This document shows, one piece after another, positions 22,932-33,214 of a stretch of 64,000 nt of DNA. The position numbers and the translations under genes are program-made. The stretch is from Adiantum capillus-veneris (lineage: Eukaryota > Streptophyta > Polypodiopsida > Polypodiales > Pteridaceae), in assembly GCA_014529385.2 (NCBI GenBank), contig CM043959.1, forward strand, positions 3,005,358 to 3,069,357, in the 5' to 3' direction. Position 1 is the stretch's first letter. Each line of letters starts with the position of its first letter. The notes below the pieces were generated by a model. That model was not told the origin of the DNA and did not search any database. It worked only from the letters and a program-made list of their open reading frames with translations.

Positions 22932-23325
22932 TTACCTCTCTCTTGAAATCATAGTCGTCCTCAACTATGGGGTAGAGAAGATAAAGCATATTCATGAGTC
23001 CTTTTCTTAGCGGGTAGAGGATCCCTATGTTACCCTACGACATCTTTCCACAATGGATGACTAGTCCATTTGGCGCTTGAGAGCCTGAGGCTGCCGCAAG
23101 CATGTCTACACATTAGTCCTATCAATCTTCCATAGTAGAGTGACAAGCTCTACTTGGTGTTCGGGAGACGTCGTCTCCACAAACTTGATCTAAGCATGCA
23201 TACTACTTCATTTTTTTGCACCATAAAGAAAAAGAGAGAGTCTTATAAGAAGAAAATTTTGTTCATTTTTAACATTTGTACATTTGCTTACTCTTGGGAA
23301 GCATTGACAAGGTTTAGGTTATCCT

Positions 23326-24447
23326 TTAATTGTATGCCTTGCATCCATCTAGCATCTTCAAAGGATGATTCTTAAACTTAATAAGTAATCGTTGGATAGT
23401 CTTACCGCCTCTTAATACCTTCTCTTCATGTCGGAGAATGGACTCGGGCTGCAACACCTCTTCTTGGTCCTCGATCTCCGGTGGGTCTTCAGTAGTTGGT
23501 TCTCGAGGTGGCTCTCCTTTGTAAGGCTTTAATAGGCTCACATGGAAAGCATCTTGTATGAGCCAGTGATAGGGAAATTTGAGTTGATAGGCCATCTCAT
23601 TGATTGGCCTAAGAATCTGGAAGGGACCATAGTACCTTTTTTCTAGTTTAGCATAGTACTTTTGGTGTCCCGTAGGATTATTGCCCGTCGTGTGCCTTAG
23701 TCGAGCCTTGGGAAATTTTAATAAGACCCAATCATTTTCTTTAAAGGCTTGGGCTCTTTTGTGCTTGTGAGCAGCAGCTTTTTGCCTTTGCTGTGAGATA
23801 GAGATAGCATCCTTAATCTTTTGAAAATATTCTTGTAGGTCTCGGCTATACTCATCTGCAACGAAGATCTTCCCATGTACCTTAAGTAGCAAGGGACTTT
23901 TTAATCTTCCCTCTATTACCTCGAAAGGTGCTTTTCCCGTGGAAGTATGTACAGTGTTATTGTAAGCATACTCTACTAAGGGTAAGTACTTCTCCCATTG
24001 GGATCTTTGATCTACTTCCATTACATAGGCTTTTAGTAGATCGAGAATTGTTCGGTTAGCTATTTCACTTTGGCCATCCGTTTGTGGATGATAGGCCGAA
24101 GAGAAGTTTAGCCTTATCCCTAAATTCTCAAAGAGACCCTTCCAGAAGTTACTGGTCATTCTAGGATCTCTATCCGACACTATGGACATTGGCAAGCCAT
24201 GGTACTTGAAAATTTGTGAAATGAAGAGGGTTGCCATTTGATGGGCTTTGATAGTCTTTTTGATAGGTATAAAATGAGCTTGTTTACTGAACCTGTCTAC
24301 TACCGTCCATAGACTTAGGCAATCCAAAGATAAAATCCATGGATATGCTCTCCCATGGTGAATTAGGGATTGGCAAGGGTTGAAGCAATCGAAGTTGCTT
24401 CCCTCTATCAAATTTTGTCTTTTGGCATACCACACATTTAGAAACAT
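23326..24447 (-). pseudogene. Element E integrase with partial chromodomain
   Basis: The main frame (373 residues) carries VVDRFSKQAHFIPI, the second catalytic Asp in IVSDRDPRM and the Glu in HPQTDGQSEIANRTI. It then has the GKAPFEVIEGRLKSPL loop, the YYGPFQILRPINEMAYQLKFP C-terminal barrel, DAFHVSLLKPYKG, and the start of a chromodomain. The zinc-binding region and first catalytic Asp are readable only in another frame (SKCVVCQKTKFDRGKQ, then SMDFIFGLPKSMDG), so a frameshift lies near 24330. The HH part of the HHCC finger is lost at the deletion joint with the LTR. The chromodomain stops early. Family: chromovirus-type Ty3/gypsy. Confidence 0.85.
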
Positions 24448-24450
24448 ACT

Positions 24451-25045
24451 CTTCTAGAGAGCTTAATTCTCATTGGTTCTTTTATTAAGTGTTTTTAAAT
24501 TAATTAAACTAGATTTACTCTAGCCTAATTCTCATTGGTCCATCTCCAAGGCCATCCAATAGGATTTGAGTACACCTTGTGGGCATCTGGGCTAGGGAGC
24601 TAACATGTGTCCCTCTTTCCCCCTGTGTACAAAGGGAGCTTGTGTGTGTGTGTGTGTGTGTGTGTGAGTTTCTCTCTCATCCCCTACTTGCTAGGCTCGC
24701 CCCCTCCTATGTAGGGATTGCCAAAGACTTTTGGGACACACACAAAGCATCCAATTTTCCCAAAGTTTGACCTTTGGACACAACCTTTGAATTTTGGAAC
24801 CTTAGCATTTTGGAAGTCTTAATGGGCTGAACCTTGGGGTCTTTTAAGCCCATTGTTGCACATTGCTCTTCTGCAGATGCCCCCCCCTTTGGATCCCTAT
24901 TTTCCCTCCTTTGGATCTCTACTGTGGCCGGTCTGCTAGCTTAACCAATATTCTAGCTTTTTCTCCCCTGGCACTTCCCCATATTAAATGATCAGTTTAA
25001 CATGAGAAAATCATTTAGGAGAATTAGATATTGATTATTATGACA
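24451..25045 (-). repeat. Element E 5' LTR, truncated
   Basis: Near-identical to 22341-22931, including TTCTAGAGAGCTTAATTCTC and a GT tract. The missing portion is the side facing the internal region, consistent with the deletion that joined it to integrase. Confidence 0.85.
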
Positions 25046-25730
25046 ACACTCAACGTCATCATGCCTTTTCGATATCCAAACAAATCCGGAATGCCACGAA
25101 ACTTAAAGGAGAGGTATCACAACACTTATGGGCTCAATCCCACCAAGTTTTTGTCACCATCTGGGAAGGTACATAAATCACGATCCATCGCAAAAAATGT
25201 GTAGAAAACTGAAACATAAGTACTTGGAAAGATCTACCTTAAGCATAGAAACACTTATCCATGGTCAAAACATCAAAAAACAACCATTTTAACTCCCAAA
25301 TCAATGCATTTAGCTCACAAACACTACGTCGCGTACCACAATAGAATTGGAAATGATTACACTTAGATTGTAGAGCAAGAGACAAGGAACACAATGTGCT
25401 ATTTCGGAATAGAATTTTGATTACCAGCTCAGGAGAAAAGAGGATTACAAGTTGTCGTCACAACAAGCCTCCACAGTGCACGTTTTTTTTCTTCAGCTAA
25501 TGATACCTTTCCTTTTCAAAACTAAGGGTTCTGACTTTAAAAGTTAGGGGGCTTTCCCATGGCCATCCGGCGTCTTACAAGGGTGTAGACTCAGAGAAAT
25601 AAAAAGGGTATGGTCTAATCTAATCATGATTACAACTCATCTTAGGTTGAATTACATGGGTTTTTCTCAAAAAATAGAGTGTCCACAGGGTTTGGTGTGC
25701 ATACGTCTATATGCGCAAGTATCCAATACA
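25046..25730 (-). repeat. Element C 3' LTR, second piece
   Basis: Continues the match to 36850-37533 and ends ATCCAATACA. It includes GGTACATAAATCACGATCCAT at 25168-25188, a degenerate copy of the element's palindrome with its usual GGTAC left context. Confidence 0.9.
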
Positions 25731-25743
25731 TTCCCCCCTTCCT
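25731..25743 (-). other. Element C polypurine tract
   Basis: The minus strand reads GGAAGGGGGGAA immediately before the LTR start, 49 bp after the ORF3 stop codon. This position proves ORF3 lies inside the element. Confidence 0.8.
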
Positions 25744-25791
25744 ATTCATTACACGTCCTCGTGCAAGCTGTCTCTCAGGAAGTTTACTTTA

Positions 25792-28700
25792 CTATCTTCT
25801 TTCGAGCGTTGCAATGAGATTTCTGAACTTCTGAGCTCTTGCTTCAATCTCGACTTTGGTTGCCAGCTCTCTGAAGGGATTATTGCTGATGGTACTTTGG
25901 TAGGCGATGTGGCGGGCTGGCATATCTTTTGTCATTAGATTGAATATGGAAGAGTCCACTTCGAAGAAACCTGTCATGAAAGCTTTTTCAAAGGTCTGCA
26001 TGTAATGAGAGGGTAGAAAGATGATTCTTGCATATAATCCCATGATAACATTTCTGCTGGGGATTTTTGTCTCCATATTCTAGCAAATACCCCGCGTACC
26101 CTCGACAAAAACTTGCCATGGATGCTCTGCTGCTTCAATGTCTCTGAAAGTTGTAATGCACGTGATGAGCATTTTGGCAATCTTTACGAGCATCTGACGA
26201 GCGAGATGATCTAGGGTCTCTTTCATCATATTGATTACTCCTTTTAGAGTTTGCACCACGTAATGCTCTGATGGGGGGTTGTTATTAAGCGGTTTTGTGA
26301 TTACCGGGTAGTTCAGCACTGCCAATCTCTTGCTTTGCCAAGTATAAAAATTATCCCAGGATCGCCGTCTGTTGATGGGACAGTAAGTGGGGTTGATCCT
26401 GAGATGCTGGGGGGCATTCTTGTAATAGGTTTCGTCAATTGATCGCTGATCGAACCATTTTTTTTTCCAGTGTGGTTGATTGTCGAGGATGGTTTCAATC
26501 CTAAGGGCCATAATCGGAACCTCTCTGTAGTCCCCTCTGCTGTTTGGTTCAATTTTTGGGAGCATATTTTGCTGCCATAATTGAACTTCTTGCCGTATCA
26601 ATGGTAGTGCTATCATCTCGTGCCCATGATTTTTTGCTACCTCATCTGGGGTGATCATGAGGAGGGCTGCTGATTCCAACACTTTTAGTTAATATTGCAT
26701 ATACGCCTTGTGTGAAGGGCCCTTTACTTCTGAGATCCAGCGCTGAATTTCATCTCTTACTGACTCCGAGGTGGATGTCATGGCTGGATCTTCAGATTCC
26801 TGCGTGCCTTTTCCAGTGCTTGTCGTGGGCATTTCTGTTTGCTGAGTTTCGAATGCTGATTGTTCGAATCCTTCTCCCTGCTCAAATTCTCCTGGGTCTT
26901 GCTGATACTTTGTTTGATTTGCTTTTAGAGCTTCTACTTCCTTTCTTGCCTCAGCCAGTTGCCTCTTTAAATCATCGATTTCCTCATCCTTGGCCTGTTG
27001 TTGTTGTAGGGCCCTATGACTTGCCACTGTCATGATCTGTCTGTCATATTTCTCTTGTTTTAGGGCCTCCTTCAACTCTTTGATTTTCTGGCTCAAGGAA
27101 GTAGATCCTGCAGTCATAATTGAAGAGGAGGGTGTCTCTTGTATGGCCATGAGCTGAGTGAGAGACCTGCTAACCACTGCATACGAACCTTGTAACTTCT
27201 CATTTTGTTCCTTTTCTCTGGTTAGCTCCTCCTCGAGGCGTTGCTGTTCGATCTACAATGTGGAGTTCGCCTCGTTGAATTGTTGCACTTCTTTGTAATA
27301 GTATGTTGCATTTTCTCGTTCTCTCTACAACTCCGATTGCGCCTGGACTTGTGCGTTCTTTAGTGATTCGATTTGTTGCTTTGATTTCCAGGATTCTGCT
27401 ACTGCCCTAGATGCCTCCTTTTTGGTGTCTTCTAACTCCAGCTCCTTGAGGTTGTAAAGATCTCTTTGACATTGGAACTACAATATGATCTGCTCTAAAT
27501 GATCGTCAATGTCAAATGACTTAATTATCTCTGCTCCTTCTTTTATGGCCGCTTGTGTGCGTGGCGATCTTGGCCCAGGCTGGTCCTTTCGGCTCTAATC
27601 CGATTGCTCAGCCACCTCAGCTTGCTTTTCCTTTTGTTTCAAATCCTCTAATGCATCAGAGGTTGTGGCAAGCTTTGTCTGTGATTCGATTTTTTGATCC
27701 ATTTGCTATTCAATCCGTTTTTCTTCAATCCGTTGCTCCGACAGTCCTGCACTTTCGCCTTTCTCTTTGTCTGATGTCTCTGGAAGTGTCTCAGCATCCT
27801 TGGGAGATCCAAGTTCTTGACCTTGTTGGTCCGGTGTGTCATGGTGTTCCTCTCCTTGCGAGTGAGTTTTCTCTTTTTGTCTCTTACTAGATTCATCAGA
27901 TGATTCTAAATCATCGACACGTGGCTTCTTTGATTCTTCTTTCTCCCTCTGCTCCATCTTTCACTTGAGCTCATTGTGAATGCACTGCTGCATGGCGTTG
28001 TCAATTTCTTATTTTTCTTCAGCTTCGTGCCTCTTCTGTTGCTTGATCCTTTCTAAAGCCTTTGTTTTTTTGCGTAGCAACAGAGCATTCTCGGCTTCAT
28101 CATCTTCTTTCTCATCATCTGCTTCTGCTTCTTGGGTTTGATGTTGTTCTTTGTTTTGTTGGCGGAGTTTTTCCCTCAATGCCTGAGCCTCTTCCATTGT
28201 CCTCCTGGCATGAGTGATTGGGATGGCTTCTGCCAAATGTGAAGCATTTTTCTTCAACTGGGTATATCCCAGGGTGTATGGGCTATCCTACTCTTCCTCC
28301 AAAGCCTTGGTACTCAGAAGGAGTATCTCTTGGGTGGGACCCCTCTTCTTGGCTACTCCGAGCATCTGACTCGGTTTTCTCACTTTCAGAATCCCTTAGA
28401 GGTGCACTTTGCCTTGCCTGTTTGACTCCAAGATTCAACCTTGTAGAAGGTCCTGCCACTGGTCTCACAGCTCTTTTGGACCTGTGGATGAGATCTACTT
28501 GCACTTCGGCAGGTGGTAGATCGTCGATCATGCCAGTGCTTGGTAGGCTATTCGTGTGAGCATTGGTCCTCCATTCATGTAAGTTTTACTTCTTTGACCA
28601 CCTTTCAGGTTTGCTTCCACAATCGTGTCAAGAAGATAGTTGCCAAAGTCGCAACTATCCACCCTGCCTTCATCCAAGCCATCACCACTGCAATATGCAA

Positions 28701-29287
28701 CAAGGGTTCGATATATCTAGGCGGCTTCTGCACCTTGAAATGTTGTGATATAAGACGCAATGGCAGTTCCGTTTTTTGAGTGGATTAGGTCTTGGTATGT
28801 CAGCTTGTGACCTCGTTGCTTCAAAAAGGCTTTATCATTGTCTATTGCTTTCGTTTTCTGCAATAGATTGTGCGTCCCCTGCGGCGCAGGTGGAGGGCTT
28901 TATTGATGATTTCAGTTGTAATTTTTACCTTAATAACTGCCCCATCCTTTTCTGTCAGAGTTGCTTCCCCATTGTATTGAATTGAACTTATGAGCTCATG
29001 AGCTCGTCTGAAATCTGTTCCCCAAGGAGGCAATCGTAAGAAGTTGTCGAGCTGTAGGCACCTGACCCCTGCTTGCACTTCTGGTTTTTGGTGCAAAGTC
29101 CACATTTACTGTGGAAAGATGGTGGTCTTTACAATTTCTCTGTCTGCCGCCTGGAACTTTCGATGAAAATGTTTGCCAAAATTGCTTCAAGTACTTGTTC
29201 GGTGAGGTGAGCTTTCTTATTTGATGAGATATCGGTTATCTCATAGGGTGCCACATTCCACTCCCTCTGTGCTTTCCTTCGAGGCAT
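25792..29287 (-). pseudogene. Element C ORF3, >1,100-residue protein of unknown function
   Basis: Read on the minus strand from the Met at 29287. The N-terminal 300 or so residues change frame several times. From 28257 to 25792 a single frame runs 2.46 kb with about nine isolated stops and no frameshift. Features in order: an N-terminal region with FRRAHELISSIQYNGEATLTEKDG and ITTEIINKALHL, homologous to element D ORF3; a Lys/Glu-rich segment; a long coiled coil (LSQKIKELKEALKQEK and DDLKRQLAEARKEVEALKANQ); and a C-terminal region of about 300 residues with RINPTYCPINRRRSWDNFYTWQSK. No transmembrane segment or signal peptide is evident, so it does not look like an envelope protein. It sits between the palindrome-bearing spacer and the polypurine tract. 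Most stops are TAG where CAG would fit. Function unknown. Confidence 0.65.
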
Positions 29288-30913
29288 CCTATTGCCAATT
29301 TGTAAGTGAAATCATGTTTTAACTATTTATCAAAATTGTCGAAAAGTGTAAACTTGACCATAAAATGATAAATGAGCTTAACTTTGTCAAAACTACTCCA
29401 AATTTGACCAAATTTTACTAGTGCACCTAGGAATACTATAGGCACAAGACTGAAATGTAACAGATGGATTTTGGCAAAAAGGAACATGGATCGCGATCCA
29501 TGTTGGGAAGCATTTGAAAATTCTAACTTTGGGAAGTTGCTCCTGGGCATAAGGGGATGCTACTGAGCAATTTTCTCTAGATTTAGAGCTGAAGGTACAT
29601 AAATCGCGATCCATTTTGGGCAATATTTTGGAAATCTAATGATACCATCTAGTAGGGTTCATCTTGATTATGACTTGGTCCAAATTTTTTGGGATTTGGA
29701 TCAATGGTTTGACACTTGGGCTGGATTTTGGAAATCATGTACAGATTTAGAGATTTTGGCTTTTTGATGTGGATTTTGGGATTCAAATGGCTTGAAACTT
29801 CATGGCTTGGCTTTCTTGATCATACTGAATCAGATGGCATGGGTTTTGCTTATTTTGGCCAAAAAGGTACATGGATCGCGATCCATGTTGGAAGAATTTT
29901 GATACAGTTCTTGTGCACATTAGTTCCTATAGGTTTTCCTAGTACACTCGTGAAAATTTTTCAACTTTGGACATGTTTTTCCATAGTGCCCCATTTTTTA
30001 GTTTATGGCCATATTTTTTCCGTTTTGACCAAATCTGTTTTTGGCAACCACTTTTGGAGTCATGTTTTGCCTGAACTCTCGTTTTGCTTTGATTTCTAAT
30101 GATTGAGGTGTATAGTTCATAGCTTTGCTTGGTTCCTTGGCAATTTGCCCTAGACATTGAATTCTTTTGAGAAGGCAAACTGAATCCTGCAAGTTTCACC
30201 ATTTTGCAAATAAACTTTTGCTTGGTTTTGATCCCATCACCATTCTTAGGTTACATTTGCTTGTTGATAGGCTTCGAGGAGAATGTGAAGTTTTCCACAT
30301 TACTTTAGCAGTAATTTTGACCAAAAGACCATCTACAAACTGAAAGTAGCAATCCAGGTGGGTTTGATGATCTATAGAGAACTTTTTGTGATCATTTTGT
30401 AACACCAATACTATTTGTACATTGTCCAGCTAGTGAGCCACTTTTATGTTGATTTTAGCAAAAAGGTACATGGATCGCGATCCATGTTGGGATGCTTTTT
30501 GCAAAAACAGTCATGGGGTTTTGTTCTTGACCTTCTATTGTTGCTCCTGTAGAAGTTTCTATGATTTTAGGGTTTTGGGAACATGGATCGCGATCCATGT
30601 TCCAACACTTTTTGTGCTGTTTTTAGCCTAAACACTTGGTCATCAAAAAGTACACCTAAATCGCAAAAACTACACCTCACCTTTAATTTGGCCAAAAGTT
30701 ATCAAAAAACTAAAAAAACATCAATTTTTGGAGCTACTTCAAAAAATGACAGTGAACACTACAAAAATAACTTCAATTTTTTGTACTAAAGTTAATAAAA
30801 AAAGTTTTTTGAGACAAAAAAGTTGCAAATATTTTTGAAAAAATTACACAAAATTCCACTAGAAAAACAATTACATCCTTGAAAGCTTACAATTGAAGAC
30901 TCAAGGCTTTCAA
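29288..30913 (-). promoter_or_regulatory. Element C spacer before ORF3, with palindromes
   Basis: Noncoding AT-rich DNA upstream of ORF3. It holds four perfect 20-bp palindromes and one degenerate copy. The last copy on the minus strand ends about 0.2 kb before the ORF3 start, mirroring the leader before gag. Confidence 0.6.
29484..30600. repeat. Palindrome cluster, element C spacer
   Basis: Perfect copies of ACATGGATCGCGATCCATGT lie at 29484-29503, 29869-29888, 30468-30487 and 30581-30600. A degenerate copy (ACATAAATCGCGATCCATTT) lies at 29597-29616. Plus-strand context is conserved: most are preceded by AAAGGT or GGGA/GGA and several are followed by TGGGA. Confidence 0.95.
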
Positions 30914-31573
30914 TTACAATCCTTGAACTTTTTTCATCAAAATTTTTATGGTTTGTTGACGAAGATGACCGGACTTCTTCAAGGTGAAACCATAAACAAG
31001 AATTTTCACATCCTCCAAGTTTAGATTATCGATACGTCGTTCGCTGCTTTCCTTTTTCTTCTTCTTATTCACCTTGATCACTTCAGGATAGTACCTACTA
31101 GTAATTGCATCGTCTCCAATCGCTTTGTACCACTGAACATCAATCGAATAAATACATTGATTTTCTTCATAGATCTTGATGACTTTGGCTATCCAAAATG
31201 GACATCCACTCTCATCATTTGATGCTAACACAACAATCATGACACCCACAACCAACTCATTGACATTCCCCTCCCACATCTCTTTCTCTTGTTGTCGTCT
31301 CTGTGTTGTTTTTCTTGCACCGACATAAGCTTCTCGAGTCTCTCTGTGCACCAATCTCTCCAACTCCTCTGTTAATTGAGTCCCTTGATTTCCACCTTCT
31401 GTAACATTATCGTTAGGAATAATGTTTGATTGATGCACACGCCAAAAAAATGGATCCAAGTTTATGACTTCAGCTGTGTCACTTTCGAGGCCCTCAATTA
31501 ATTGTTTTTGCCCCTAAAAAAAACTAAACCACCACTCCATCGAGTATGCTGGAAAGTATACATGTGATGCTTG

Positions 31574-32085
31574 TGTAGGTGCTGGGGGCAACAACTTCCT
31601 GGGAGGTCACCCATCCCAGTACTGTTCCTGCACAAATGCGCTTAACTGTGACGTTCCACAAGTTGGTCTAGCCATCCAGACCCCAACAATCGCCCCCTTA
31701 AGCCAAACTTGGGACTTTCCCATCCCCTTGAGTACCAACGTGTTCCGCCTTTTTCTAGGATTAGAGATTGAGAGCTTCAACGTGGCCGGGAGCTAGCTCA
31801 TAGGTTGAAGTCAACATCAACATGTCCCGTTCCACGGACTCAGAGGTTGGACTTTGAACCATGGCTTTGATAACAGTTGTAGGTATTGGGGGCAACAACT
31901 TCCCGGGAGGTTATCCATCCCAGTACTGTTCCCGCGCATATGCGCTTAACTGTGACGTTCCACAAATTGGTCTAGCCATCCAGACCCCAAAACCTTAAGG
32001 TGTTAGGGACCTCCGGTCTAGCCAATTTATACAAGGCTCATAGCTGGACACCACTTTGTCACCACAAGTTGGGCTTACCCCAACA
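31574..32085 (-). mobile_element. Cassandra TRIM retrotransposon with 5S rRNA-like LTRs
   Basis: Minus orientation. The 5' LTR is 31878-32085 (208 bp, starting TGTTGGGGTAAGCCC, ending CTACA) and the 3' LTR is 31574-31688 (115 bp). Both carry 5S rRNA-like sequence in the sense direction, including AGTACTGGGATGGGTGACC at the 3' LTR, the 5S internal promoter box C region. After the 5' LTR comes TGTTATCAAAGCC, two mismatches from the tRNA-iMet primer site. A polypurine run (TTAAGGGGGCGAT) precedes the 3' LTR. There is no coding capacity, as expected for a TRIM. The flanks share only a weak target duplication (AAG core). It interrupts the captured DUF7869-like gene. Confidence 0.85.
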
Positions 32086-33009
32086 ACTTATACTGTGTCT
32101 TTGATTTCAGCTAAGCACTGCAGATAATTGATGCTTCGATTCTCCTTTAGAGCTTTAGCCGATTCATTTGTTGATCCTAATAGCATGTATCTAGATGGCA
32201 CAATCCGTTGTTCTGGAACAAATGATATGAATTTTAAACCATCAACAGGATGCCATGATTCTATGTTAGAATACTTCTTGCACCAAACTCGAGTTTCACC
32301 ATCTTTCTTCTTCATCTTGAATTGATGTTGAAAACTATGATCATTTAATTGTACAAAGGATGATGTACCTAAATCTCCACCAATGGAAAACTCACGGAAA
32401 TCATATGTTCCTTTAAGAACATGTACTTCTGGTTGAGGCTCGTAAGATTCTCTAAGGACTTCACAAATTTCAGGAAGGTCAAATGCACTTTTCTTTGCCG
32501 CTTCACTGAAAATCTACTGAACATTTGGTCAATTTGATCGTGAGTATGCCCCACTAATAAAAAACCAAGTTTGACCTTCTTAAAAACCTCTTTTTCCACT
32601 AGCATGCTTAAGTAAGCTATCAACACTTGATTCTTGTTTTCTTGAGCTGTGTTGTCAAACAATGTTCATGGTAATTCTCCTTCCCACTCATTCAAAATCT
32701 TTTGGATCACAACGACTGAGAGGTTTGGATCATTATATAGATTAGGTAAGTTGATGAAAACTTTGGATGTCATAACACCATTGAAGATTAGTGCTCCAAC
32801 CACATGTAGCTGCACAAAATTTTCTTCTTTGAGATGTTTTGGAGCACGTAAAAAATGAGGTAGTAAAGTCTTCTTCTGATCTATCCCATCAATGACCAAT
32901 CCCAAGTATTGATCTTTGTGCTCTAGACACTTTTTCCTATGCTTTGCTAGCTTTTGTCGCTCTGCGCTTTGTTGCTCTCGGTGGATTTTGAGTGCAAGTT
33001 GAATAGGAG

Positions 33010-33094
33010 CTTCAAAACAAAAGAACGGTATTAGTTATTGAATAGAATGATCCAAAAAATTATATTTAAACTTCAAAATCTAGATCAAGCTTAC
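33010..33094 (-). other. Retained GT-AG intron in the captured gene
   Basis: The donor AAAAAG/GTAAGC and acceptor TTTTGTTTTGAAG/CT bracket 85 AT-rich bases. Coding similarity runs on both sides but not through it. Confidence 0.65.
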
Positions 33095-33214
33095 CTTTTT
33101 GTTCTGATGTTTTGACTGTGTCTCGCTTTGCTTTTAATTCATCACAAATTTGACACACACCCATTCTTGTTTTTTTTGGAATCTTCACATGGGAGAAGTG
33201 TTTTCTCCAAACTC

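Larger units (their letters stand above)
21299..25045 (-). mobile_element. Gypsy (chromovirus-like) element E, internally deleted, inside the element C LTR
   Basis: Starts TG (21299) and ends CA (25045) with a perfect 5-bp target duplication ACACT (21294-21298 and 25046-25050). The left LTR (minus-strand 3' LTR) spans 21299-22931. The right LTR is only its last 595 bp (24451-25045), matching 22341-22931. Integrase sequence joins the right partial LTR directly, so one deletion removed the rest of the 5' LTR plus gag, protease, RT and RNase H. Confidence 0.85.

Noticed and set aside
25792-29287. Envelope gene of an errantivirus-like element
   Set aside because: Position before the 3' LTR fits, but I see no signal peptide, transmembrane segment or cleavage motif. 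The centre is a polar coiled coil and the N-terminal domain is not envelope-like.
30414-30640. Short open frames over the palindromes (reading MDRDPC or WIAIHV)
   Set aside because: The recurring peptide is just the palindrome translated in different frames. There is no conserved frame or start between copies.
31577-31990. 5S rRNA gene(s)
   Set aside because: Only the 3' part of 5S-like sequence is present, twice, inside direct repeats that bracket a primer site and a polypurine tract. That is a Cassandra TRIM, not a 5S locus.
32128-32325. Plus-strand open frames over the captured gene and over other minus-strand elements
   Set aside because: They are antisense shadows; recognisable motifs lie on the minus strand.
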